This document shows positions 53,845 to 62,637 of a stretch of 64,000 nt of DNA, in pieces (position 1 is the stretch's first letter; every line of letters begins with the position of its first letter). The notes below the pieces were generated by a model. It saw only the letters and a program-made list of their open reading frames with translations. It searched no databases and was not told the origin of the DNA. Origin of the DNA: Bradyrhizobium erythrophlei (GTDB taxonomy: Bacteria; Pseudomonadota; Alphaproteobacteria; Rhizobiales; Xanthobacteraceae); the NCBI GenBank assembly GCA_900129675.1, contig FSRD01000001.1:4019501-4083500 (forward strand). Direction: 5' to 3'. The translations under genes were made by a program, and so were the position numbers.

Positions 53845-54058
53845 CCCAAACCGGCGCAAAATCATCAAGGCAGCGGCAGAAACCCGCACCAGGCGGCGCA
53901 TCGGCTTTGCCTGAGGATTTTCCAGGCTCTGTTGCCGGAATGTCACCACCGGCGGATTTCCCGGGATGAAAATGCCGCCGTCGGGTCACGTCGTCCGTTT
54001 TTGCGGAGCGCACCGGCCGCAGATTCCATATGTCGATTTTATTTTTAAAGATTTAGCA

Positions 54059-54463
54059 ATGCGATGGTTCAACAAGCGTAAGCCGGAGGAAGTTGGGAAC
54101 GAAGCCATTCAGTGGCCGATCGGCGATATCGAGGCTGCCCACCGGATACGCGACATCTGCCGTTCTGCCGCCGACAGCGCCGAAAGGGTCGGTCGTCTGA
54201 CCGACGGTGCGGTCGTTGGCAAGAAATCGGATCGCCATAAAAACGGCGATGCTTCCCAACGCTATCAACGCGCCGCCAGGATCGCGATGGAAATCGCCCT
54301 CAAGATGTCCGACGACTTGCTGCGCGATTCCGCCGTGCGCGAGATTCTGGACCTGTGCCTGAAGGCCGACGATACCAAAACGGCGCAGATATTGTTTCGC
54401 GCGATTCAGACGGCATCCATCCGGGGCGATGTGCTGAACCAGCATCCGGCGTTGCGGCCGTGA
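54059..54463 (+). CDS. hypothetical soluble protein, 134 residues
   Basis: A 134-residue protein beginning MRWFNKRKPEEVGNEAIQWP. It is highly charged and helical throughout (RIRDICRSAADSAERVGRLT, RAARIAMEIALKMSDDLLRD), with no signal or membrane segment. I recognise no domain. ATG 54059 follows an unusually A+T-rich stretch (ATTTTATTTTTAAAGATTTAG), suggesting its own promoter. The frame is open back to 53966, but that part is not protein-like. Confidence 0.6.
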   Translation: MRWFNKRKPEEVGNEAIQWPIGDIEAAHRIRDICRSAADSAERVGRLTDGAVVGKKSDRHKNGDASQRYQRAARIAMEIALKMSDDLLRDSAVREILDLCLKADDTKTAQILFRAIQTASIRGDVLNQHPALRP

Positions 54464-54657
54464 AGTTGCGTGCCGGCCCGCCCTGACGACGCGGTTCCAG
54501 CATGACTATTCTATCGCTTCGCCCTTATTCGGAAAATTCATCTTCAGTGACGCAAAAGGATTTTTGACACCAACCCCAAAACCATTGTGAGGCTAATCAT
54601 TCTGGTCTACTGGTCCCGAAAATAAGAAACAAAAGGCTTTGTGAGGGGACATTTTCG
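54464..54657 (+). promoter_or_regulatory. A+T-richer upstream region of the MHS transporter
   Basis: The last 130 bases are clearly A+T-richer than the surroundings. No gene is seen. The region must hold the transporter promoter; TTGTGAGGCTAATCATTCTGG is one AT-rich part. GAGGGGA precedes the start codon. Confidence 0.35.
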
Positions 54658-55971
54658 ATGACCCGCGACGCCGTGCTGGCAGATCATCGTGCCGATCGCC
54701 GCCAAAGAATTTGGGCTATTTTCGGAAGTTCATCCGGCAATCTCGTCGAATGGTTCGATTTCTACGCCTACGCATTCACAGCGCTTTATTTTGCGCCGGC
54801 GTTCTTTCCAAAGGGCAATCAAACCACTCAGCTTTTGCAGACCGCAGCGGTGTTCGCGATCGGCTTTCTGATGCGGCCGATCGGGGGCTATGTCTTCGGT
54901 TTCGTTGCCGACAAGTACGGCCGCAAGAACTCGATGATGATCTCGGTGCTAATGATGTGCGCGGGGTCACTCGCCATAGCCATACTGCCGACCTACGCGA
55001 CCATCGGAGCGGCGGCGCCCGTGCTTCTGCTGATCGCGCGCATGGTACAAGGGCTGTCGGTCGGCGGCGAATACGGCACCAGCGCCACTTACATGAGCGA
55101 GGTGGCGCTGCCGGGCAAGCGCGGCTTCTACGCGTCCTTTCAATACGTAACGCTGATAGGCGGACAGTTGCTTGCCTCGCTGGTTGTCCTGATTGTTCAG
55201 CTGGCGCTGTCCGACACCGAACTGCGAGCTTGGGGATGGCGTATCCCGTTCTTTATCGGAGCTATCTTCGCGGTGGTCGCATTGTTCTTGCGGGCGTCGC
55301 TCACTGAGACGTCATCGGCTGAAACCCGCTCGCGCAAGGAGGCCGGCTCCTTGCGCGAAATCTTCAAGCACCATACCAGGGCTTTCCTGACGGTCCTCGG
55401 TTTCACCGCGGGCGGATCGCTGATCTTCTACACATTCACCACCTACATGCAGAAATATCTTGTCAACACCGCGCATATGAACGACCGCACCGCGAACATA
55501 GTGATGACCGCGGTGCTGTTTAGCTACATGATCCTGCAGCCACCGTTTGGTGCATTTTCGGACCGCTTCGGTCGCAAGACGTCAATGCTGTTGTTCAGCG
55601 GCCTCGCAACTGTTTGCACGGTGCCGCTCATGTACGCCATTGGCGATGTCAGGAGTCCCTACGCTGCGTACGGGTTGATCGTCCTGGCGCTCGCCATCGT
55701 GTCGTTCTACACGTCGATCAGCGGGTTGGTGAAAGCAGAAATGTTCCCTCCCGAGGTGCGCGCGATGAGCGTTGGCCTGGCTTACGCGGTTGCTAACGCG
55801 ATCTTCGGCGGCTCTGCCGAATACGTCGCACTTTGGTTCAAGGACAGTGGGGCGGAAACCGACTTTTACTGGTATGTCACCTTCATGTGCGCCGTTGCCT
55901 TCGTTGCCTCGGTCGTGATGCCGAATCCCAAAATCAAAGGTTATCTGCAGGGCCAAGGAACCGAAATCTAG
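54658..55971 (+). CDS. MHS-family MFS transporter (alpha-ketoglutarate/dicarboxylate type)
   Basis: A 437-residue transporter with about twelve membrane segments. It begins with the metabolite:H+ symporter hallmark SSSGNLVEWFDFYAYAF. The loop GFVADKYGRKNSMM, RMVQGLSVGGEYGTSATYMSE and a second-half DRFGRKTSML agree with KgtP-like permeases. The start ATG 54658 has GAGGGGA upstream. Base composition is less GC-rich than in the dcw region. It may take up the substrate of the enolase-superfamily enzyme 139 bases downstream. Confidence 0.88.
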   Translation: MTRDAVLADHRADRRQRIWAIFGSSSGNLVEWFDFYAYAFTALYFAPAFFPKGNQTTQLLQTAAVFAIGFLMRPIGGYVFGFVADKYGRKNSMMISVLMMCAGSLAIAILPTYATIGAAAPVLLLIARMVQGLSVGGEYGTSATYMSEVALPGKRGFYASFQYVTLIGGQLLASLVVLIVQLALSDTELRAWGWRIPFFIGAIFAVVALFLRASLTETSSAETRSRKEAGSLREIFKHHTRAFLTVLGFTAGGSLIFYTFTTYMQKYLVNTAHMNDRTANIVMTAVLFSYMILQPPFGAFSDRFGRKTSMLLFSGLATVCTVPLMYAIGDVRSPYAAYGLIVLALAIVSFYTSISGLVKAEMFPPEVRAMSVGLAYAVANAIFGGSAEYVALWFKDSGAETDFYWYVTFMCAVAFVASVVMPNPKIKGYLQGQGTEI

Positions 55972-56110
55972 CGGCCAGATACGCCCCTGTCGCGCATTCG
56001 CCGATGCATGGTTGGCAGCTGAACACCGGCCGGAAGTGGCCATCGGCAATTTCACATGGCTTGCACGCGCCGTCCTGCGCTATCCTTGCAAAAAACGGGA
56101 GGCGCGCGCC

Positions 56111-57217
56111 ATGCTGATCACGAACGTCCGGGCACACCACGTCCGGATCCCCTACGATGCCGGGGTTGCGAGTTTCCGGCAGGGCGCGTCGGCCATCGCC
56201 GCGCTCGACATGATCCTCGTCGAGGTTTCGACCGATGCGGGACTGACCGGCTGGGGTGACGCGTTTGGCTATGTCAGCCCGCAGACGACGGCGACGGCGG
56301 TCGATGAGATGATCGCGCCGCAGGCCCGCGGCCTGGAGGTGCCGGACGCCGAGGGCATCCCGGCCTTCATCGAGCGTATCCAGCGCAATCTGCATCTGTT
56401 CGGCCGTTACGGCATTACGATGTTTGCGATTTCCGGCCTCGATATCGCGCTGTGGGATCTGGCTGGGAAAATGCAAGGCGTGCCGCTGCACCGTCTGATC
56501 GGCGCGCGCAAGCGGGCGCGGATTCCCGGCTATGCGAGCCTGCTCCGGATCGGGACGCCCGAATCCATCGCGGGCGAGTGCGCAACCGCGCTGCGGCGCG
56601 GCTACACCGCGATCAAGCTGCATGAGACGACGACGCCGGCCGTCTTCGCGGCCCGGCAGGCAATCGGCGCCGGGATTCCCCTGATGGTCGACATGAACTG
56701 TCCGCTGGATGGAGAGGAAGCAATCGCGTTCGCGCAGGCTTGCCGCCCTGCCGCCCTCAAATGGCTGGAGGAGCCGGTCTGGCCACCGGAGGATTTTGCG
56801 ACCCTGGCGGCAGTGCGCGCGAAGGGCGGGCTCGACATCGCCGCGGGCGAGAATGCCTGCACGGTCCATCAATTCCGCCAGATGATGCAGGCGGGCGCGG
56901 TGAGCTACGCGCAACCGTCGGTCACCAAGGTCGGCGGCGTCACGGAATACCTGAAAGTTGTCGCGCTGGCCGATGAGATGGGCGTCAGGCTCGCGCCGCA
57001 TTCCCCCTATTTCGGGCCCGGTCTGCTGGCGACGCTGCAACTGCTGTCGCTGCGCGATGACGGCACCTTCGTCGAAGTGTTTTATATGAACCGCGCCGCC
57101 TGCCTTTGGGGCGGCCGCGTCGATACCGGTACCGACGGCGCCATCGCGGTGCCGGAGGGGCCCGGACTGGGCTACGAGCCGGACAAGGAGGTTATGGAGC
57201 GGTATCGGGTCTCATGA
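56111..57217 (+). CDS. mandelate racemase/muconate lactonizing enzyme superfamily protein
   Basis: A 368-residue enolase-superfamily enzyme. The capping domain begins MLITNVRAHHVRIPYD. The barrel shows TAIKLHE, metal ligands in LMVDMNCPLD (Asp), LEEPVWPPED (Glu) and AAGENACTVHQF (Glu), and APHSPYFGPG with a catalytic-type His. The MR-group Asp that normally pairs with that His is not seen; the place reads QPSVTKVGGVTE. It is probably a sugar-acid dehydratase or racemase, specificity unknown. ATG 56111 follows GGGAGG. It ends in a 6-base overlap with the convergent SulP gene. Confidence 0.85.
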   Translation: MLITNVRAHHVRIPYDAGVASFRQGASAIAALDMILVEVSTDAGLTGWGDAFGYVSPQTTATAVDEMIAPQARGLEVPDAEGIPAFIERIQRNLHLFGRYGITMFAISGLDIALWDLAGKMQGVPLHRLIGARKRARIPGYASLLRIGTPESIAGECATALRRGYTAIKLHETTTPAVFAARQAIGAGIPLMVDMNCPLDGEEAIAFAQACRPAALKWLEEPVWPPEDFATLAAVRAKGGLDIAAGENACTVHQFRQMMQAGAVSYAQPSVTKVGGVTEYLKVVALADEMGVRLAPHSPYFGPGLLATLQLLSLRDDGTFVEVFYMNRAACLWGGRVDTGTDGAIAVPEGPGLGYEPDKEVMERYRVS

Positions 57218-58906
57218 CGGAGTCGCCAGCGTGCGGACGGCTTCATCGACGCTGTGGAAGATGTGCTCTTGCGGCAGCACATCGTAAATCCTGAATCGTT
57301 CGAACGCTTGCTGGGCCCGTGTCGATTCCAGCCGGGCGATGGCGACCGTGACGCCATCCTCATGACATCGCCTGATGAGATCGATCAGTGTCTGCGCGGC
57401 GGTGAAGTCGATTTCGATGATACCGGTGGCTTCCAGAACGAGCAGCTTTGGTTTTGGTGTCGCGGCATTGAGAACATGAAGTACGTCGGCGTTGAAACTC
57501 CCCGCATTCAGGAACGACAGCGGCGCCTGCAGGCCGACGACGGCCACGTTCGGATGGCGTTCGCCGGCGACGTGCGGACTTGCCGGCCACCAGATCGTGG
57601 TGCCGGGCATATGTTCGAAGATGACCAGCCGCGCCCGCGTCGTGGTCCAGATGCCGTGCAGCAGCGACAGCCCGATCCCGACCGCGACGCCCTCTTCGAT
57701 CGGCAGCACGACGATCGCTGCCGCGGTCGCAACGATCAGCAGGAATTCGCCAAACGACTGCCGATAGATCTGGACGATCTGCCGGAGGCGGATGATGCGC
57801 AGCGCCACGAACAGCAGCACGCCGCCGAGCGCCGCATCGGGAACGTGGCGCAACAGCGTGGCGCCGAACGCCAGCAGCGCCAGCACGATTGCCGCAGCGA
57901 ACAGTCCGGACAGCTGCGACCGTCCGCCGGTCTCGGACACGATGCCGGTCCGCGGCGGGCTGGCGTTGACCGGAAACGCACCGAACAGGCCTGCCAAAAT
58001 GCTGCCGGCGCCGGCGCCGAGAAAATCGCGATCGACGTCGGCGGGCTTGTCGGGGTCGGAAGGGAACGATCGCGTGGTCGCCGCCGTCTGCACCATGACG
58101 ACGATCGCGATCAGCAGGCTCAGCGGAACGAGCTTCGCCCATTGCTGTGCAGCGATGTCCGGCAATGCCGGCGTCGGCAAACTTGCCGGAACGGTGCCGA
58201 CCACGTTGACGCCCTTGCTCTCGAGGCCGGCTGCGATCACGGCCGCGGTGGCTGCGACCAGTCCGATCAGCGCACCGGGAATTTTGGCACTGATCGCTTC
58301 CGATCCGGCGACCACGGCAAGCACGCCGAAGCCGATCGCAACGGTATGGAAATTGGCATCGCCAAGATGCTGCGCCAGCACCCCGATCTTGTCGAGCATC
58401 GGTCCCTTCGGGGCTTCCAGCCCGAGCACGCCGGGCATCTGCGAGACCAGGATGTGTACGGAAATGCCGGCGAGAAAGCCGACCATCACCGGCGTCGACA
58501 GCAGATTGGCGATCCCGCCGAGCCGAAACAGGCCGCCGAATACCAGGATCACGCCGACCATCAGCGCCAGTGCGACCGCGAGCGCCTGATAGTCGGGCGA
58601 GCCGCTTGCGGTCATCAACACGAGCCCACCGGCGAAGATCGGCGTGATCGTGGAATCGGCGCCGCACGACAGGAAGCGGTTGCTGCCGAACATGGCAAAG
58701 CCGATCGATCCCGCGATGAAGGCGAAGAAGCCGATCTGCGGCGAGAAGGCGCCGAGGCGGGCGGTCGCCATCTGTTCGGGGATCGCGATCGCCGCCAGCG
58801 TCAGGCCCGCGATCAGGTCGCCGGGCAAATCGCTTGGCCGGAACGACGCCAGCGAGCGGAAGATCGGCCAGGCGTGATCGGGTTTATCGGCGGCTTCCGT
58901 GGCCAT
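57212..58906 (-). CDS. SulP-family anion transporter with STAS domain
   Basis: A 564-residue membrane protein. The transmembrane core of roughly ten to twelve segments contains GLTLAAIAIPEQMATARL and the SulP motif GSILAGLFGAFPVNASPPRTG. The cytoplasmic STAS domain (about 445-560) has LLVLEATGIIEIDFTAAQTL. Family members move sulfate, bicarbonate or dicarboxylates; this one cannot be assigned. I chose ATG 58906 (MATEAADKP). Its stop overlaps the convergent enolase-family gene. Confidence 0.9.
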   Translation of the reverse strand: MATEAADKPDHAWPIFRSLASFRPSDLPGDLIAGLTLAAIAIPEQMATARLGAFSPQIGFFAFIAGSIGFAMFGSNRFLSCGADSTITPIFAGGLVLMTASGSPDYQALAVALALMVGVILVFGGLFRLGGIANLLSTPVMVGFLAGISVHILVSQMPGVLGLEAPKGPMLDKIGVLAQHLGDANFHTVAIGFGVLAVVAGSEAISAKIPGALIGLVAATAAVIAAGLESKGVNVVGTVPASLPTPALPDIAAQQWAKLVPLSLLIAIVVMVQTAATTRSFPSDPDKPADVDRDFLGAGAGSILAGLFGAFPVNASPPRTGIVSETGGRSQLSGLFAAAIVLALLAFGATLLRHVPDAALGGVLLFVALRIIRLRQIVQIYRQSFGEFLLIVATAAAIVVLPIEEGVAVGIGLSLLHGIWTTTRARLVIFEHMPGTTIWWPASPHVAGERHPNVAVVGLQAPLSFLNAGSFNADVLHVLNAATPKPKLLVLEATGIIEIDFTAAQTLIDLIRRCHEDGVTVAIARLESTRAQQAFERFRIYDVLPQEHIFHSVDEAVRTLATPS

Positions 58907-59350
58907 CGCTGCTTCGATCCCTCCGAACAAATGTCTTCGGGAATATTCCGCTATCGTGCGGCCAAAAGCCAGCGGCTTAGTGGCGTTTGCACCAGCGAAG
59001 TCCGTGCTTGGGCCGTGTACTCATAAACCGAGAGATGTCACTTTCGGAGCTAGAGGAGACTCGCGCTGGCCACACCAGAATTTCGCATTTTGACCCACGG
59101 CAGACTCATGGCCCAGGTGGTGAAATCAGCCCGATCGACGGGCGAGCCCTGAATCCCGTGTGGCAATAGACATGAGTGTCATGTAATAATACGAGCTGCA
59201 TTCGTGGCCATCGTCGCTCATGGCGGCTTGCCAGGCTCGTCGAAGAATCCCGGCATGGATCAGTCGGGAATAGACGTTCGATAGCTTGTTAGGCGCGGAC
59301 CAACATACGGCCCGCCCGTACCCGCAACGCAATCGGAACGGAGGTCTATA
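58907..59350. other. 444-bp region between SulP and the kinase operon
   Basis: There is no supported gene. It is less GC-rich than its surroundings and contains TTGGGCCGTGTACTCATAAACC (about 59010-59031 as two adjacent parts), which from memory resembles insertion-sequence remnants. Only the last part, with GGAACGGAGGTC, is clearly functional: it is a strong ribosome site for the kinase gene. Confidence 0.4.
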
Positions 59351-60484
59351 ATGACTGACCTTTCGGGAGGGCGCATACGGGTGGAGGCAAGGCGTGCCTT
59401 GGCGCGCTGGGACCTGGAATTACACAATGTCCGTTCACCGATCCTCCGCTACGGCTTTTCAGTCGCTTGCGCTGCGATTGCATTTGGGCTGGCCCTGACG
59501 TTGCAATACTACCGGTTCCGCGATGTGGAGGTGCCGGTTTTTACTCTGTCGATCGCGATCACCACTTGGTACGCAGGGGTCGGGCCTTCGGTGCTGGCGG
59601 TCCTGCTCTCCATGGTGTTGTTTGACTACTTCTTTACGGAACCGCTCCACTCCTTCGAAATTTCCATCAGAGAGCTGCCATACTTTTTCATTTTCGCAAC
59701 ATGGGGGATCATTGTCGCTTCGTTCGCCGCTGTCCGACGCCGGATCGAGGACAGCCTTCGTGGCGCCCAAGAGGAACTTGCGAAGCGAGCTGCGGAACTC
59801 GAAGCGGCAAACAAGGAATTGGAAGCGTTTACTTATTCAGTCTCCCACGACCTTCGGGCGCCGCTTCGCCATGTCCTCGGCTACGCCGAGCTGTTGCAAA
59901 AACAATCTTCTTCTATTCTGGACGACAAAGCTCGTCGCTACATGGCAATGATCCTAGAGGCGTCAAAGCGAATGGGCAGTCTGATTGACGACCTGCTGGG
60001 CTTTTCGAGGATCGGACGTGCCGAGGCCAGGAAGACGGCCGTGAACCTGGACCTGCTCGTCCGTGAGGTCATCGCGGAGCTCGGCCAGGACACCAAGGAT
60101 CGGGACATTGGCTGGACGATCGGAGCGCTGCCGGTCTGTTACGGGGACCGTTCCATGCTGAAACTGGTTCTCACGAACCTGCTGTCCAATGCGGTCAAAT
60201 TCACTCGGATACGGCCGCGGCCCAAAATCGAGATCGGCTGTGCCGACGGGAAAGACAATCAAGTCGAGGTATTCGTCACCGATAACGGCGCAGGCTTTGA
60301 CATGCAGTACGTCAACAAGCTGTTTGGCGTATTTCAGCGTCTGCATCGGGCGGAAGAGTTTGAGGGCACCGGAATTGGGCTGGCGACCGTCCAGCGCATC
60401 ATCCACCGGCATGGCGGAACGGTCCGGGCAGAGGGGGCCGTGGATCAAGGCGCGACTTTTTATTTTTCGCTTCCCAAGCGATGA
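59351..60484 (+). CDS. sensor histidine kinase with DUF4118 (KdpD-like) membrane domain
   Basis: A 377-residue kinase. The N-terminal DUF4118 region has four membrane segments (about 32-125; for example VPVFTLSIAITTWYAG and SVLAVLLSMVLFDYFF). A coiled coil (EELAKRAAELEAANKELEAF) leads to the H box SVSHDLRAPLRHV. The ATPase domain has LTNLLSNAVKFT (N box), VTDNGAGFD and EGTGIGLATVQRIIHRHGG. No periplasmic sensor is present, so the signal may be sensed in the membrane or cytoplasm. It heads a three-gene operon with a response regulator and a hybrid sensor. Confidence 0.92.
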   Translation: MTDLSGGRIRVEARRALARWDLELHNVRSPILRYGFSVACAAIAFGLALTLQYYRFRDVEVPVFTLSIAITTWYAGVGPSVLAVLLSMVLFDYFFTEPLHSFEISIRELPYFFIFATWGIIVASFAAVRRRIEDSLRGAQEELAKRAAELEAANKELEAFTYSVSHDLRAPLRHVLGYAELLQKQSSSILDDKARRYMAMILEASKRMGSLIDDLLGFSRIGRAEARKTAVNLDLLVREVIAELGQDTKDRDIGWTIGALPVCYGDRSMLKLVLTNLLSNAVKFTRIRPRPKIEIGCADGKDNQVEVFVTDNGAGFDMQYVNKLFGVFQRLHRAEEFEGTGIGLATVQRIIHRHGGTVRAEGAVDQGATFYFSLPKR

Positions 60485-60530
60485 GATACAGGAACCGGGA
60501 TGGAAACGCTCCAGAGATGGGAACACTCCA

Positions 60531-60986
60531 ATGGATACGCTGGGACGGATTTTGATGGTCGAGGACGATCCGAACGACGTGGAGCTTACTCTGACGGCGC
60601 TGGAAGAATACAACCTGGCCAATGAGGTGGTCGTCACCCGTGACGGACAGGAAGCTCTGGATTACCTCTATTGTCGGGGGCAATTCAGCGCTCGCGCCTC
60701 CGACAATCCGGCCGTCTTGCTGCTCGATCTGAAGCTGCCCAAAGTGGATGGACTGGAGGTCTTGCATCAGATCAAGTCCGACGACCGCCTGAAGATGATC
60801 CCTGTGGTGGTGTTAACGTCATCCCGGGAGGAAAGGGACATGATGAGAAGCTACCAGCTCGGGGTAAATGCCTATGTCGTGAAGCCGGTCGACTTTCATG
60901 AGTTCGTCAATGCCGTGAGGGAACTCGGTGTCTTCTGGGCGGTCATCAATCAGCCGCCGCCAGGGAGCGCGAGAAAGGAATTGTGA
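60531..60986 (+). CDS. single-domain response regulator (Rcp1-like)
   Basis: A 151-residue receiver domain without an output domain. The acidic pair VEDDPND, the phosphoacceptor Asp in LLLDLKLPKVDG, LTSS and the Lys in YVVKPVD are all present. The inserted CRGQFSARASDNP before the phosphosite strand is typical of Rcp1-like regulators paired with phytochrome-type kinases. It lies 46 bases after the kinase and overlaps the third gene at GTGA. It probably shuttles phosphate between the two kinases. Confidence 0.93.
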   Translation: MDTLGRILMVEDDPNDVELTLTALEEYNLANEVVVTRDGQEALDYLYCRGQFSARASDNPAVLLLDLKLPKVDGLEVLHQIKSDDRLKMIPVVVLTSSREERDMMRSYQLGVNAYVVKPVDFHEFVNAVRELGVFWAVINQPPPGSARKEL

Positions 60987-62500
60987 CATCTCCTCTCCAT
61001 ATCCTCCTGCTGGAGGACGACGCCAGCGACGCGGAGCTCATTCAGGGGCTCCTTGAAGCAGGGCATATCGTCTGTGAAGTCACCCGCGTTCAAACGCGCG
61101 CTGAATTCGTGGCCGCTCTCAAGGACAGCGGGATTGATCTCATCCTCGCGGATTACAAGCTTCCTTCGTTCGACGGGCTCTCCGCGTTGAATCTCGCCAT
61201 GAACGAGCGCCCTGATCTGCCCTTCATCTTTGTTTCGGGTACGCTCGGCGAGGAAGTGGCGATCGAAGCCGTCAAAATTGGCGCCACCGATTATGTCTTG
61301 AAGCAGCGGTTATCAAGGCTCGCGCCATCGGTACAGCGCGCGTTGCGCGAAGCGCGGGAACGGGCCGAACGCAAGAGGGTTGAAGAGGCGCTTCACCGAA
61401 GCGAGATGTATCTGGCAGAGGCGCAGCGATTGAGCCACACCGGGAGCTTCGGCTGGGATTTGGCGACCGGTGAAATCCATTGGTCCGACGAGACTTATCG
61501 AATATTCGAATGCGATCCGACGACAAGGCCCAGCGTCCAAATGGTGGTCGATCGAACGCATCCGGACGATCGGATGCATGTCCGGCAAGTCATTGATCGC
61601 GCCTCAACCGAGCAGAGCGGCTTCAATACCGAGCATCGCCTGTTGATGGCCAACGGTGCCGTCAAATACGTTCAAGTTGTAGCGCACCGTGCAGCCGGCG
61701 AAGATCCGGAGAGGGCACTCCTCATAGGGGCGGTAACAGATATCACCGAACGCAAGCGGGCCGAACAGGAACGCGAGAGATTGCGCGAACTGGAGCGAGA
61801 GCTCGCGCGGATCAACCGAGTAAGCATGATGGGAGAACTTGCTGCGTCGCTGGCTCACGAGATCAAGCAGCCGATCGCCGCGATGATGGTCAATGCCGAG
61901 GCCGGTCTGCAATGGATCCGACACGAGCCGCCCGAGCTTGAAGAGGTCCGCCGGACCCTGTCGGGAATCATTAATGCCGCGAAACGTTCGGCCAGTATCA
62001 TCGACCGAAATCGCTCGCTCTACGGTCGAGGAACGCCACAACGGGAGCCGATCGATCTGAACGGAGTCATTCGAGAGATCGTCGTTATGCTTCGCGATAC
62101 GGCAAGCCGTAATGGCATTTTGATCCGCAGCGAACTCGACCCGGCACTTCCAACGACGACAGCGGATCGTGTGCAACTGCAGCAGGTTTTAGTGAACCTC
62201 ATGCTCAATGGTATCGAGGCGATGCCGGACGGGAGCGGTGAACTGAGCGTCGCGTCACGGAGGACGGACGACGGTCAATTGCTGATTTCGGTGAGTGACT
62301 CCGGGATTGGATTTTCCGGCGAGAACCTCGAACAGATTTTTGCGGCGTTCTTCACCACGAAACCGCAGGGAACGGGTATGGGACTGTCCGTCAGTCGCAG
62401 GATCATCGAGTCCCATGGCGGTCGTCTGTGGGCCAGCGCCAATACCGGGCGGGGTGCGACGTTTCAGTTCACGTTGCCCGACGACGGCTCCTCACCTTAG
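60983..62500 (+). CDS. REC-PAS sensor histidine kinase (hybrid-type)
   Basis: A 505-residue soluble protein. It has an N-terminal receiver domain (LLLEDDASDAE, phosphosite LILADYKLPSFDG, Lys in YVLKQRL), a PAS_3 domain (about 145-255, YLAEAQRLSHTGSFGWDL and VTDITERKRAEQERERL), then a kinase core with SLAHEIKQPIAAMMVNAEAG, VQLQQVLVNLMLNGIEAM, SDSGIGFSG and GTGMGLSVSRRIIESHGG. The H box resembles FixL/DctB-type kinases. GTG 60983 overlaps the previous stop. No membrane segment is present. It is less GC-rich than the dcw genes. Confidence 0.92.
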   Translation: MTSPLHILLLEDDASDAELIQGLLEAGHIVCEVTRVQTRAEFVAALKDSGIDLILADYKLPSFDGLSALNLAMNERPDLPFIFVSGTLGEEVAIEAVKIGATDYVLKQRLSRLAPSVQRALREARERAERKRVEEALHRSEMYLAEAQRLSHTGSFGWDLATGEIHWSDETYRIFECDPTTRPSVQMVVDRTHPDDRMHVRQVIDRASTEQSGFNTEHRLLMANGAVKYVQVVAHRAAGEDPERALLIGAVTDITERKRAEQERERLRELERELARINRVSMMGELAASLAHEIKQPIAAMMVNAEAGLQWIRHEPPELEEVRRTLSGIINAAKRSASIIDRNRSLYGRGTPQREPIDLNGVIREIVVMLRDTASRNGILIRSELDPALPTTTADRVQLQQVLVNLMLNGIEAMPDGSGELSVASRRTDDGQLLISVSDSGIGFSGENLEQIFAAFFTTKPQGTGMGLSVSRRIIESHGGRLWASANTGRGATFQFTLPDDGSSP

Positions 62501-62534
62501 CGGGCTCGCAACAGACTGCTCGAAGACGTCCGCT

Positions 62535-62612
62535 TCTGGCACAAAGCAGCATGCTGAATGTTAGCCCCCATGTCCGCTTCCGGGGGCAGCGCAGACATCG
62601 CAAATTCCAGAG
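62535..62612. repeat. worn interspersed repeat upstream of the peptidase gene end
   Basis: GTCCGCTTCTGGCACAAAGCAG and ATGTCCGCTTCCGGGGGCAG recall, from memory, a dispersed rhizobial repeat built on ATGTCCGCTTTGGGC-like sequence. This is a degenerate copy between two convergent genes. No function is seen. Confidence 0.45.
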
Positions 62613-62637
62613 CGTTCCCGATTTATGAGCACGCACC

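Noticed and set aside
57254..59026. 590-codon + strand frame over the SulP gene
   Set aside because: It is Arg/Asp/His/Gln-rich and antisense to a clear SulP-STAS transporter.
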